In this document: piece by piece, positions 11,735 to 23,895 of the stretch
Numbering within the stretch: the stretch's first letter is position 1
How the letters are laid out: the number at the start of each line of letters is the position of its first letter
Origin: Powellomyces hirtus
Lineage: Eukaryota > Chytridiomycota > Chytridiomycetes > Spizellomycetales > Powellomycetaceae
DNA length: 64,000 nt
NCBI GenBank assembly: GCA_025526995.1
Contig: JAHLKG010000006.1
Span: forward strand, 930,001 to 994,000
Reading direction: 5' to 3'
The notes under the pieces: generated by a model
The model's database searches: none
The model's input: only the letters and a program-made list of their open reading frames with translations
What the model was told of the DNA's origin: nothing
Position numbers and translations under genes: made by a program

Positions 11735-12891
11735 ATGCATTTGGTTGCTGCATTCCTACCCAAATTCAACATGACGCCGGCCAGCCTCGCCCTTCTGAAC
11801 GTTCTTTGTCTCCCTGCCCTTGCCTTCGTCTCATTCCAGCTCATTCGACACTTACCTCCGACAAGCTGGACTCGCCGAATAGGGCTGTCCGCAATATGTG
11901 TCTCGTACATGCTGCTACCCCTCGTGTTTATTCACCCTTCACAACCACTCCGTCTCGTACTTGCCACTATACCATGGCTTTATGTTTTTCGCACGATTGA
12001 GCTCATTCGCAATCCGGTGTTTGCCTCCTCGGTATCTGGCTCGAAGCGGATATTTATCATGTTCATCAACACATTCATCGACCGCCCCAATCCGTATCTG
12101 GATCGTGACGAGATTCCAAAACGATTTGTGGTTGGAGTTTTGAGGTAATTGCAGGATGGCAGTGGGCTCTCTCTACAAGCGATGGGGACTGATGAACGGT
12201 TGATGCTTGCAGAGGGACCTTCAAGATGGGTCTATTCGGGCTCATATCTGCCTTGAACTCAAAATGGAATATGACAACCGTCTGGAAACAAACCTCATTT
12301 TTAGACCCATCACGACATGCGGTCGCGTTGTTGATGGGCTTCGGAATCTACCTGTGGATGGGAGCCATTTCCGACTTCGTGCAAGCTATCGCAGAAGCGG
12401 TGCTACACATCCGCACGCGTGACATGTTTTACGAGCCGTTTACCTCGACGTCGCTCAGAACACTTTGGGCGTACAAATGGAACGCTACAGTTCAAGACGC
12501 TCTGGCAAATGCCGTAATGAAGCCCCAGCCTGCAATAAACATCAGCTGCGCCAAAAAGCACGATGATCCTCAGCAGACAGAAAGGAGACCGCGTGCGTCT
12601 CTACTGGAAATACTAGCGATCTTTGTTATGTCGGGATTGTTTCACGATCACGTCAGTTACTGCAGCTTTGGCGAATTGTCGTTGCAGACGACCGCATTCT
12701 TCATCTGCCAAGCAGCGGCATGCCTTGTGGAGGCAAACTTGTCGCGCACAGAAGTGTATCGCCAGTTGCCGTTCCCATTCAAATGGTTGTTGGTGATGAC
12801 ATTCCTGGGATTGACTGCACCTTTATTTGTAGGACCTTACATTCGCAATGGGGGTATCTTGACGTTCCCATTTCCCCACTTCACTCCATAG
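11735..12891 (+). CDS. Wax-synthase-domain MBOAT acyltransferase, multi-pass membrane protein
   Basis: Two exons, 11735-12144 and 12213-12891, 362 residues. At least six hydrophobic segments are visible (LALLNVLCLPALAFVSFQLI, LVLATIPWLYVFRTIELI, VALLMGFGIYLWMGAISDFV and others). The family signature is the wax synthase motif: MFYEPFTSTSLRTLWAYKWN, then after ~60 residues LAIFVMSGLFHDHV, whose His is the expected MBOAT catalytic residue. Related fungal proteins acylate alcohols or secondary metabolites such as trichothecenes and terpenoids. No biosynthetic cluster surrounds it here, so the substrate is unknown. A second in-frame ATG 36 bases downstream (MTPASLALL) is also a possible start. Confidence 0.8.
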
Positions 12892-13539
12892 CGAGTCAAT
12901 CATTATAGGATTCGGAGTATTGCCCATTAAGTAGAGTCTTTTAATCTAGTGCTTGTAGTCCCGCTGACAGGGTAGAAATGTATTTTCATGCTTAAGTTAA
13001 CAAGAGTATAATAGAAGACATCCCTTCCCTTTCTTCCTAAGTGACTGTCGATCCCGTATAAGTAAACATGGCAGGGCTTGTAAGCGTCTATTTTTTGATG
13101 TCAAGCCGCATGCAAACCTGACAAGCACGATATTTGCATCGGAAGACTTCATTCGGTCTATGAGCGGACGTGGTTGCGCATACTAAAGGCATCTATTACA
13201 ATCAAACCATGATTGAGCACTCTCGTATCGATATCAGAACATCCTTGTCCTAAGGTTGCACGAAATAAAACAGGAATATTTCTCGAAAGCCACACTCTGA
13301 CGTTGGAAAAGTCGCGTGCCGCAGATGTGGCCCCGAACCTGCAACGCGACCGCGACGCGCCTTCGGGGCAAGTGCCTCTTCCATGTTTCAGGCAAAACTT
13401 CAGAACACTCAAGAACAGAATGGCAACTCTCCATGCCTTCCTCAGCTGTCAAGCCTCATCTCACAGATCAGCACATAAGAACCTGCGGACTGTTGATCGA
13501 ACCCTCGGAAGGAGAACCTAAGTTAACGTCCCCGCAAAC
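12892..13539. other. Intergenic region
   Basis: About 650 bases. The first part is A/T-rich 3' flank of the acyltransferase gene; the rest precedes the MscL gene. Only short unconvincing open frames occur. Nothing else is supported. Confidence 0.4.
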
Positions 13540-14614
13540 ATGAGATCATTCGACGACCAGATGCCACTCCGTGATGTCCCAAAGAAGAATAAGTTCCCTC
13601 GGCCCGTCTTGCCTGTAACTCAGATAAGCAATGGCGCAAAGAAAGGTATGTAGCTTAACCAATGGCATTTCGAAATTTCGTCAATTTTTCTTACCTCTCG
13701 CTCCAGGTGTCAAGGCAGTGACGGGAGTGGTCGGTGATTTCCGAGAATTCCTCAACAGGTTTGACCCTAACCAACAAGGTCCCACGAGGCTTGAGCGTTT
13801 TATATTAATTATGGATTACTGGTATAGGGGCAACGTTGTGGATTTGGCGGTTGGTCTGGTGATGGGCGCCGGTATGTGTCTTCCTTTTCGTGGTCTCACT
13901 AGGTTTGCCCTGGGCTAAACGTAGAACACAGCATTCACATCGATCGTGACATCCTTCATATCCGATATCATCACTCCATTCATCAGTCTCGCTACGCGGG
14001 CAAATTTGGGCAACAACTTCTTGATTCTTCGCTGCCCAATGAACAACGCAACGAAAATCTACCCGGATCGCTCAACCTGCGTGGACACTTGGGCTGTTGT
14101 ATCTGATGCTCAGAAGGCAGGTGAGAACTAGCCTCGGGCTATGGCTGTCTCCCATGCATCCACGGGGGGTTTTTTTTTCGTCTTCAGAGGTTTTATTCTC
14201 TTGATCGGCTTGTACTCACAGTTTTCATTACATATTCCGTTGACTACCAAATGAACTAGGCGCAATCACGTGGAATTGTAAGTGAAAACTTAAACACACA
14301 TTTTGAAAACAAAGGGGCGATTGACAATCATTATTTTGATAGGGGGTAGCTTCGTACAAGTGGTGATGAACTTCATAATCATCTCCATGATTATATTCGT
14401 CCTGGTTAAGTTCTACGCTGCTGCGTTTCGACGTCAAGCTGCTGACCCGAAGACCAAGAAATGCGAGTTCTGTTGCAAGGACATTCCCATCGAAGCGCTT
14501 CGGTGCTTCCTATGCTGCAAAGACGTCGACCTGGAGCCGCCTATTGAGGATGACGTTGCTAAGCCCGATGCTGTAGTTGTTGTAGATAGATGGAACGAGA
14601 AAAAGACGTACTAG
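13540..14614 (+). CDS. MscL-type large-conductance mechanosensitive channel with C-terminal zinc ribbon
   Basis: Six exons: 13540-13645, 13707-13758, 13828-13871, 13932-14120, 14260-14277 and 14343-14614, with matching phases; 226 residues. Once spliced, the first membrane segment reads FREFLNRGNVVDLAVGLVMG then AAFTSIVTSFISDIITPFI, the hallmark of MscL channels, which form pentamers and open under membrane tension to release solutes. The second segment is GSFVQVVMNFIIISMIIFVL followed by VKFYAAAF. The C-terminus carries two CxxC pairs, CEFCCKDIPIEALRCFLCCK, a small zinc-ribbon-like element also seen in some bacterial MscL proteins. The exon at 14260-14277 is only 18 bases. The loop between the two membrane helices is longer than in bacteria and contains extra cysteines. 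Confidence 0.88.
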
Positions 14615-14717
14615 ACTAGTAACGGCCGGATAGAACTGCATCGTACCATGAGGTTCGTATTATTTGAATGATTTTCATTGTATATTATGTATATAAGAGA
14701 TGATGTCCTCTTCTCCG

Positions 14718-17700
14718 TCAAGCAAAAATTCGTCCGGAATTCACCGGAGCGACATCCAGATTGATGAGAAATCGGGGGACATGGCGCAGATATGAAGAGT
14801 ATAGTGGTTCGGACAGGGAGGACGGGACCGGTGGGCCGTATGATGACCCATTCCGAGTAAATCGAATTTCGCCTCGGGCATTATCAACTATACAGGCGAG
14901 GAGATCCCCTTCGACTAGGCGATCTGCTTTTTCCGACGGCCAAGAAGCTAGCACGGTCAGGCCAGTTTCCTGATCAGGCGTTTGGACCAATTTTTCCAAT
15001 AGTAACGCTCCAAAGAAAGTGTGATCGCTCGGGTCTATATTTTCAGCTTGCACCACTGCATTACGTCCATCTGGTCCAAGAGCAAGAAAGACGATTGTTT
15101 TCCGAGAATCTATCACTCCCATTTGCGGAATGCTATCATGGATGGTTTAGGCCAATTGTGGGCAATTTCGTACACGATGTTCACGGTACTAACCAGCCCT
15201 CCGCAAGTCCTCCAAGTCCGATTCGAGCTACAAATTGATATGGCGGAAAACGAGCACTCGGTACTGTGTTTGTCGAGAAGTCTACTTTGCGGGAATTGGG
15301 GGAAGGAGTCGATGCAGGAATGATGTCAAGATCTTTATCAAGCATCACCGCAAACGGCTCGTATCCTGCCGGGGTATATCTTGAAAGGACGTTAATCGCT
15401 GCTTCCGCGAATCGAGAGGTGGGCACAATTACTCACTGCAGAGGATCCAACCGATGCCCAAAACGTGCTCCACAGGCTTGGCCGGTCGCCAGAGATATGG
15501 CAGGGTGCCTGGAATGTAAGTTCAGATTTTGGTCCTTCAGAAAGCACGGCGTTTCATGGTCGCGAGGCATACCAGGGAACATCTTCAATTCCGCTGAATG
15601 CGATCCCCAGGCTGACGCCGTTGTGAAGATACTCTAATTGCTTGCGATCCAGGTCAATCAGAGCTGTTATAACATCACCGATTGACCAAGCCTTTCCATA
15701 GTTGTTCTGCAAAAGCGTTATCATGAGATGGTACATCAGAGTGCTAGCGGACTGCTTTTACCCACATTTTCTATGGCAGATCCATGCCATTTTTTGCAGC
15801 GATGACCGTCAACCGCGTACGAGTGCTCGTCATCTGTCAGAAACGACGTAACCGTAAGATTGTGATATGTCTGTCATATACCGGTGCCGGACAAGTCTAA
15901 CCTCCTACTCCCGTTCCCGCCTCTGGGTCCCAATCGTCGTGATTTGAAGCCCAGCCCAATTGTATGATACCATCAGTCTTGAGGACAATCTCATACGCGT
16001 AGCGACCAGATTTGCTAACTGCAGGTTTGGTGCGGACGCTCTCGAATGTCCAAGAATCATTGCAAAGCTGCGGCAGGAGATTTAGTGATGTCATCAAGGA
16101 TTGGCCGCCTATCAAGTCGACTACCTGAAATCCTTGAGGAGATATACGCAAATTGGGCGTCGCTTCCGACTTCTCAAAGAGCGCATATCGGTCTGATACA
16201 AGGCCTCTTGTGGCAGGGTCGCAGAAATGACAAACGTTCTCGTAAAATACTGTGAGCGGGAAGTGGGATGCAGAGACTTTCTGCACTCGATCAATGCCTC
16301 GCCAGAGAAAAGGAACAGCAAGAAGAGCTGTACGTAGAGCTAGATGTGGGTAGTGTTAGCATAAGCTGTTTCACTTAAGATGCTCCTATTCTTACCCGGT
16401 ATCTCCGAGGCAGCTGACAGCGTAATCATCGCCTGTTCTTGCACCGCGTGCACGTCCAGTGCCGCAGTAACGAGAGTAAGAACGTTTTCCCGAACAACAA
16501 AGTCGATCGCGTAGGCTGATAGCAAACATCATTAGCTCTGTGCTAGACGAGACCGTACGCACACGCAAACTAACGATTTGTGAAGTATTTCATCATCAAA
16601 CGAAGCGCATGAATCGCTATCTCTTCTTTGAGACTCGAGAACGACGTCTCGCGATTGGAAACGCCAGATTCACCGAGCCTCAAACTTGTTCGCCTCCTTA
16701 TCTGTCTTGACATAGCATCAACCTCGGACAGTGCTCGCATTTCAGCAGGCGCAAATGGGTGGTCCATTAACGGCAATGTAAGGAAATCCACCGTGCAGCC
16801 TAGCAATGCGTCCATCGATCGGTCCGCGGGCAGATGCATTATTCTTGGATCGATCAGAAGCGCGAAGCTGACCAAATGCGCGGTAATCCGCTCAAACAAT
16901 TGTCTTTGCGATAAATCTGCCATGTCTTCCTTTAATGGGCCATATAAGGAACGCATTATCTGTGCTTCAAGGTCAACAATAAGGGAAGTCAAGGGAACTA
17001 TCGTGGTAGCCACCACGTAGTCTCCCAGAAGGGTATCTGATGAAAGATAGTCAGTATGCTGTAACATTAGAAACGCATATTGCTATTGCATGAGTTGCAC
17101 AATCACCTTTTCGCACTAGTGTCAGCAACGCTTTCGCGGCCACCGTTTGGACATTCTCCTGGTCGCTTTGTAATATCAGTTCTGTAAGCCGCTCTACAGC
17201 AAACTGATCCAGTACTTGTTGCCGTAAATATTCTAAAGACGTAGTTCATGAGCTGCATATATACGAAAACGGCAAGGTAGTGGGTCATACCAGAAAGGGT
17301 GGCAATGTTCAGGAGCAGTGCACAGCCGGCGTATTGCAGATCTGGCTCTGTAGACTCGCAAAAGGCCATGACTGTTGCCTCGACACCAGAAGCTTCCAAA
17401 ACCTCTCGATTTGATGGTCTTGATGCAAGATAGACAATAATATCCGCAATGTATCTGGAAAATGCACCGGTTACTATGACGCTAACCCCTAATAACAAGA
17501 TGCATTACGTACAGAGAAAGATGCACACTGCTTTCGGGAATGCTGGTTAATTGACTCAAACCCTTAGCATCGAGGAATTGAGCATGAGCCTCCGCTGTTG
17601 GGCCGAGAGGTGAGCAGGTCTAACAGTTCTCGTTGCAGACCATCAACACACTAACCATGGGCAAGTAGATCGTGGAGAAGAGCCTTCAACGAGAAGTGAG

Positions 17701-19246
17701 CAACGGAAAACGGCTAATCGATAGGGGAAGACCGTTTGTCTTACCAATGCCCACATTTGCCCATCAGCATCGGAGTCATCGCGAGCATGCAGACATGGCA
17801 CTGCCTTGGCCACGATGCCATTTTTTATCATTTCAAGCTGATATGCATCTTTCGAGTTCTTCGTTAGCTTGAGCACAAGTTCATGCCCCATCCAGCAGTC
17901 GATTTACCTACCATTTCTCATCGCCAAATACTTTAATGACCGCAAAACCAAACGCGGTATGCACTGTTCGGTGCTGGACAAAAGATTGGCAAAGGATGCC
18001 AGGAGCCCCTTCGACGCAACGAGATGTGCTCGCCCAATGTCTAAAGTTCCAGTTTAGGGTCATCAATTGCAGTGGAAAGTTGGCAATCTTAGCCTCCAAC
18101 CTCGTGTCACAAATTCATGGATAAGAAACACGGACCATGATGCAAGTTCCGCATCATCTGCGGAGGTAAGAATATGAAGAGGGCCCGCCTTTGAGCAGGT
18201 GTCGTGATCATCGCCAAACGTACCACTCCGCAAACAAGTGACAAGCAATGGAATCAGATTGCTGGGTTTCAGACTTTTCAGGTGGTCGTGCAGGTCTGAC
18301 GATACGGCTCCTGATGAGCAAAAGCAATATCGCTACATTTCCACTCCGTTTCATACCTTCACCATTTATCTTTGACAGCAGCCGCACCATTGAATGCAAG
18401 CACAGCTTTTGCATGTTGGCATTCCCGAATGTTAGGCGCGTCAATGTCGCTAAGGTTGGTAGGTACCCGCTCTCGACCATACGCATTTGTATTAACTCTT
18501 TTTGCAAATGAGAAAGGAGGAGGGAGGAGATGAACAGTCAGACATGGTGAAACGGTAGGAGTGATCTTGATGACACTGTATACCATTTAGAGCAAGTTGG
18601 TGGGTCAAGAACTGTAGAAATATTTAGAGCGGCATTTGATGGGATAACGACCAAGCTCTCTGAGCAATATACCAGACTCCAATGAGTTAGCTCCGTGCTG
18701 CACGTCGAGGTTTTCGTCAAGAAAAGTTTCAGTGGTGCGAGAGCACCGTACTGAGCTATTTTCGCTTTACGCCCGTCATTGCCTTGCACGAGGCGATATA
18801 GAGCGGTGACACTATGCCTTGCCGTCGCTTCATCGACTGGCTTCATAATGACTCCGGTCAAGAGCTTGAGAAAGCCTCCACGAACCAGGCTTATTCTTCC
18901 GATTGGGCTGTGTCAGACGCTCTGATGCAGACCATCTGAAGCCCCTCTGACCCATTCGTACCTATTGTGCTCGTGCTTGGAAAGCTGCTGCAGCACACAC
19001 ACAGCTCTCCTCTGATTCACAGAGTTTTTCTCATCGTGACAACATTTGGCGAGAAACCGGCGGAACTTTTCTGTACGGCAGAGCCAGTGGCGGCGTGAGT
19101 TCCGCTCACCCGGAAGTCCATCAAATATTCCTCATACCGCCCATAGCCCTATCCAGCAGCACTCGTCCTGCACTTTCCCTTATATGCGGATCAGAGCTGG
19201 ACCGAAAAACCTCTGACAGGACCGTCAGACTATGTCGGACATCCAT
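14718..19246 (-). CDS. Armadillo-like repeat protein with C-terminal SPRY domain
   Basis: A large minus-strand gene with about 15 short exons; only part of the model is firm. The N-terminal exons join as MDVRHSLTVLSEVFRSSSD (from 19246), EKFRRFLAKCCHDEKNS, then SPIGRISLVRGGFLKLL and a run of armadillo-type helices (HSVTALYRLVQGNDGRKAKI, VEATVMAFCESTEPDLQYAG). Around 16290-15480 a SPRY domain is clear: SKSGRYAYEIVLKTDGIIQL-GWASN, DDEHSYAVDGHRCKKWHGSA, NYGKAWSIGDVITALIDLDR, ISLATGQACGARFGHR. This SPRY most resembles that of RNF123/KPC1-type ubiquitin ligases, but no RING domain was found. The last ~130 residues are unassigned. A role as a protein-interaction scaffold, possibly in ubiquitination, is inference. 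An additional 5' exon beyond 19246 is possible. Confidence 0.7.
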
Positions 19247-19582
19247 GACCGCACTCTTAGTTTACCTTCAAGGGCTGTTAGGCTTATTACTATGTTAAGA
19301 GCGCATGAGAAGGTTGCGGTCATATGCGTGGAATCATGATTTCATGTACCATCTTTCGCTCCATCCACCGAAATAACAACCTCCGAAAATCCGCTGGGTT
19401 GAGGACCTCGCGATTTATCCTTCATAGTGGTGTTGACGGCAGCATGCAGATGTTATGCCGGCGAGGTTCCCTCGCATGTCATCACACCGCGACCGTCGCG
19501 TGCAGTGCTTCTGGTCCTTCGTGTGTGCGCAGTAGGAGTGTTTGACTAAGTGGTTTTTTGGACAAACAGCAAGAGCTATAAA
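19247..19582. promoter_or_regulatory. Divergent promoter region between the ARM/SPRY gene and RPAP3
   Basis: A 336-base gap between two divergent starts. A TATAAA sequence abuts the RPAP3 ATG and is too close to be a normal core promoter. No other signal was recognised. Confidence 0.4.
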
Positions 19583-21653
19583 ATGTCGAATACCGCACTA
19601 AAGATCCGGCAAAACGCCGAGGAACTCAAGGTTTGCCACATGGTCTGAATAAACATCAACGAAAACCCGGCGCTCAATTCAAGAGAATTAGGGTTATTTG
19701 CGTGATCTCCAGTCTTGGGAAACTGAGATAAAACAGAAAGACAAAGCTGCCAGGGAAGGAAAACCAGCGCAGGTAAAAGATGCCTAACTTGGAAAAGCTC
19801 GAGGAAAGGAAGCCAATGTCTAACTGTGCTTCCTAGAGCAGAACCCTCCACCTGTGCGAACTGCCGAGCCAGTGGGGGAAGGTGGAGAGCGGAAACGGAG
19901 TCATGCGGGAATGGTTGGAGCTCGAGCGGATGAAGCACCCGCCTCTGTCAGCACTGGACGTCCCAGAGCCTATGATTATCGAGCTTGGGATAAATTCGAC
20001 GTGGTACGAACAGCGATGTGACGAACCTTTTATTATCGCAAGCTTGACCTTCCGTTGATTGGCAGGATAAGGCCCTTGAAGACGTGGACCAGCCGAAATC
20101 GACCTCTTCATCCGATGCGATTTCATTAGATAACTCAGTCGCCTCTCAGACGGATCAGGAACAATCCCTTGTGGAGAAAGAGAAGGTACATTACATGAAG
20201 ATTCGCCCCTCTCCGACATATCACCTCAGTCACGAGAACCTGTTTTTCGGTCTTTTAGGGAAATGCCTGGTTCAAGAAGGCCGATTACAAACGTTCTGTC
20301 TCGTGCTATACACGAAGTATTCAGCTTGACCGCAATAATCCCATTCTACCGGTCAATCGAGCTATGGCATACCTGAAGCTGAGCAAGTAAGCAATAAGTC
20401 GCATCAGAACGTTTATGGCCCATTACCCGTTCGAAATCCTTACGATGAGGTGTGACAGGTTCTCTGAAGCAGAAGCTGACTGCACTTCATGTCTCAAGTT
20501 GGATGCAAAACATGTCAAAGCGCTCTGGCGACGTGGCATTGCCCGTCGAGAACTTGGAAAATTTGCAGAATCCAAGGAAGGTTAGAAAAAACTTCGCTTG
20601 GCGCCTTTACAGAGTTTCAAGCCCACATACTAATGCATCAGGCGAATAGATTTTCAGAGAGCTCTGGTGCTGGAACCCACAAACAAGGCTGTCCGAGATG
20701 ATTTAAGCAAGCTTTTGGACCAAACCAGTCAGATGTCGGTGGAAAGTCGTGCCAAACATGCACGGGAACCTGAAGAGACCGCGCGACCGTTGCGAAGGCG
20801 ACTTGAAATTGAGGAGGTCGGAGATGAAGAGGCTCGGCCGATTATCATGGCTTTTGAGCCACACAAACCAAGCGAGGCCGCAACATCAAGCCTTCCCTCC
20901 CCGTCTGCGAAGAAGCCTGTAATAACTGTTCTGAAGTCCCCGAAGGTGGATGCCACAAAGGCCCCACGCGATAAAGTGCCAAGTTCTGACGTACAAGAGT
21001 CAAAGCCCTCAGAAACCCGCGTCGAGATTCCAAAACTGAGCTCAGCGCCAAATCTGGCCACTGGCAGCTTTGCAATACCAAAAACCATGTACGAGTTTGA
21101 ACGCGATTGGAAGAGTATCAAGAATGACACTGCCATGTTATACGGCTACTTGAAGGTATACTATTCTAGTTCTCAAGCAGATGCGTCCGTCGTATGAACC
21201 TCCTCTTGCTCCTTTCAGGCCATAAACCCAGATAACTACCTCAAGATCTTCAAGAACTCCCTAGAGAGTGACTATCTAATCAAGATCCTTCTGGTTATGC
21301 AGCAACATGCGCCAGAGTACGTCTCTTCTCGGATCTAGCTCATTCACCTCCATACAGGCTCACCTGCCCCATCTATTAGGCATAACGAAGCGGATGCTGC
21401 TTACTTATCAATGAGGGCCTTATCACGCCTCCCCAGATTTGGCATGACCCTGATGTTCTTGAGCAAGAGGGAAAAGCAAGGTATGGCATGTTGCAGACAT
21501 CGATAGTGTTCCCGTCACGCTCGGTAACCGTCATGAATTTTGTTAGTCATCCGGGATTTGATCAGTTGGCTACGATCCCGTCTTGGGAATGATGTGACAT
21601 ACGCACAGGATGATCTAAGCACATTGGAGAAGGCATATGATGTTCGAATATAG
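19583..21653 (+). CDS. RPAP3: RPAP3-like co-chaperone (R2TP complex; TPR and RPAP3_C domains)
   Basis: Ten exons: 19583-19630, 19692-19772, 19839-20003, 20066-20185, 20259-20386, 20459-20580, 20650-21155, 21219-21316, 21381-21480 (end within a base) and 21547-21653; about 491 residues. The N-terminus has GYLRDLQSWETEIKQKDK and AYDYRAWDKFDVDKAL, conserved in RPAP3. The middle is a TPR domain (GNAWFKKADYKRSVSCYTRS, VNRAMAYLKLSKFSEAEADC, ALWRRGIARRELGKFAESKE) that would bind Hsp90/Hsp70 tails. After a disordered linker the C-terminal RPAP3_C domain begins TMYEFERDWKSIKND and continues with DYLIKILLVMQQ-type helices. RPAP3 couples Hsp90 to RUVBL1/2 for assembly of RNA polymerase II, snoRNPs and PIKKs. 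Budding yeast has only a minimal Tah1; this gene encodes the long form. Confidence 0.92.
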
Positions 21654-21702
21654 CCAGCTACCTTTCATACCGGTACAGGCATACTACCGACTACGTCAAG
21701 AA

Positions 21703-23366
21703 CTATTTCGATGCCACCGATGCCTCTCGACCGTTGACGAGCATCTGGCGGTGCATGAGAAATGGGGACAATGCGATGGGCTACTACCTTGTCCATCATC
21801 ATCGACACGTGATCGGGAGTCACGCCTGGAGTCCCTGATAAAAGTGCTAGTATCCTGGAGGAGCGTCATTTTGTGCATAGGTTCTTTTTGGTAAAGCTGA
21901 ATCTGGAGATTATACCTTGCTCCGTGGGCTAGATCTGTCCCACATTTCGGCGACACCCCTGTGCTTACTGAAGGGTGATTTCGCAGTGCTGTTATCAAGT
22001 TTTTCAGATAACCAAAGACATCAGCTTCCATGTGAATGTCAACTATGCTGCTGGCCAATTGTGCAATATCCTGTTTCAAATCAGTCATGCTGCATGGATT
22101 GGTTTTAGACAAATTACACACCCACCTCAAAAGGTATAAGGGGTACTTTGGCCGGGAAAGTGATGACACACCGGTGCAAAGGGGCGCTCAAGGAGTGACA
22201 CAAGAAAAACCTGTTGAGCTAGAGAAACACACAAGGGTGAGGCTCCGCCTTTCTTCCGAGAAAAAGACCCGGCCTTACAAGTTGTGGTGGCATTGTTGGT
22301 CTGGTACTGGACGCCGAAATCAGTCCAATGACTAGGAATGGTGCAGGACATGGATACACTGTGCTCCTGTCGGTGACTTGACCTCGTTCTAAAACCTGAA
22401 GTCGTGTTTACATGACTGCCCAGTCATGTAGAATGATGAGTCCGCTCTACCTCCATAAGAGCACCATGAACGGCCCCACTGGCACAGTCCAATCCTTCGA
22501 CAATGATGATGTTTGGCAGCTGCTTGGCTCCTGTCAGAGAAAAATGGGATTCTGGCGGAGTATCACCACTTGATATTGGAACGGAGAATAGCAGCGGCCG
22601 TGATCCCATGGTCGCCGCGGTGCGGCTGTGGTTATGGCCCCGATGACTTCTGTATGCCAAAGCAAAAGCTGACTGGGCAGGTGAGTCTCCCGAATCTGAC
22701 GCGGGCTCCGATCTCATGGATCCTTGGCGAATATGTGATCCCGATAGTGAGGACTTCTGGTCCGGACAAGGTAAGCGCCAAGATTTTGTGGTATTCGAGA
22801 TCTGTTCCTGAGACACACCATCACATCTCTGTCTTCTTCTGATTCTCCCCTTGACAAATGCCCCTTCCGGCGAGAAGTGTTTGATACCGGGGTACTTGCG
22901 GCCCCATGATCCATTCCCCGTACTCGATGAACTAGCGCTGATAAAAATTCCGCGTGGGTGATGGTCCGATCTGGTCTGTCGACTTGCACATGGGTTACTG
23001 TAAAGTTGAATATATACGATAATAGCTACAATCAAGAGGTATCAATCTTCCTGTGCGTGTCGGTGGACCTGCTATCAGAACCACTCGCAGCTGGGGAATA
23101 GTGACCTGTTCCAACGTTTTGCGCAGCTCTCTTGCCAAGTCGTGTTTGATCGAAACAAGAATGGCCCGCTGACCAGCAATCAACGCAATAAGGATTGAAA
23201 CGAGGAGCTCCTCTGTCGCCTGCCCGCTGGTCTGGGCACGGTTTGCAGAACGAGGGGTTGTCGTCCCCGAGGATGATTTAATGCTACCGAAACTGGGCAC
23301 CAACGTCGGCCGAATGATATCTAGGATGTCTTGTAGGCAAGAGCGCGACGGAGCCCAGGTGGCCAT
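21703..23366 (-). CDS. ChlI/MoxR-like AAA protein, fungal magnesium-chelatase-like family
   Basis: A multi-exon gene. The start is MATWAPSRSCLQDILDI (first exon 23069-23366), and a second exon opening at 22997 gives HVQVDRPDRTITHAEFLSAL. A Walker-B-like exon (22451-22530) reads AKQLPNIIIVEGLDCASGAV, then VLERGQVTDRSTVYPCPAPF and LVIGLIS. The sensor region reads DVFGYLKNLITALRNHPSV then STGVSPKCGTDLAHGAR, and RILALLSGTPGVTPDHV closes the domain. The last exon ends at 21703. These match the ChlI/MoxR order (Walker B, arginine-finger VSP segment, PDHV). No canonical P-loop is present in the spliced model; the unspliced first exon contains AGPPTRTGR, which may be a relic. Function in fungi is unknown. 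Exons between 22540 and 22900 are uncertain. Confidence 0.65.
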
Positions 23367-23895
23367 GAGCAGTTCTTTGGTTGCTGTGACAGGAAATGGT
23401 GTCTGCGGTGGTTGAACGCTTTGGGACCACCAACGACATGGTGCAGGGCGGGCAATGAGATATTGGAGATTTTGACGGCATGGGTAAGCAAGCCACATAT
23501 CACCGACCCGTGTTCCGACGCGCTGTCATACCGGCGGGTTCAGATTAAGCGTAAATCAATCATTTGTCAAGCAACATCATGACGATGGATAGATGCTCAA
23601 TGTCCCTGTCTTTCCGAAGCTGGGAGTCATCAATCGTAGCACTGGCATTTCCAACGCTATGAAGACAGGCCGATATGCAGTTTTTACACCACTGGCTTTC
23701 ACTTTCCTCTGCGTCTCATTTGTTACGTAGCGATGCACCAACGTGCCGTGATCGGATCGAGGCGGTTCAGATCGGGACATCTGTAACAGATTACAAGGAT
23801 ACTTCATCCCGATCGAGCCATGCCGGCAATCTTTACACGCGTGTGGCAATTTTGAGAACAGCCAAAAATATCGCATTGGGAATGAGGGAGAAGGA
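23367..23895. other. Intergenic region
   Basis: About 530 bases between the start of the ChlI/MoxR-like gene and the end of CHL1. Open frames here are short and share no motif with known proteins. It should contain the promoter of the former and the 3' end of the latter. Confidence 0.4.
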
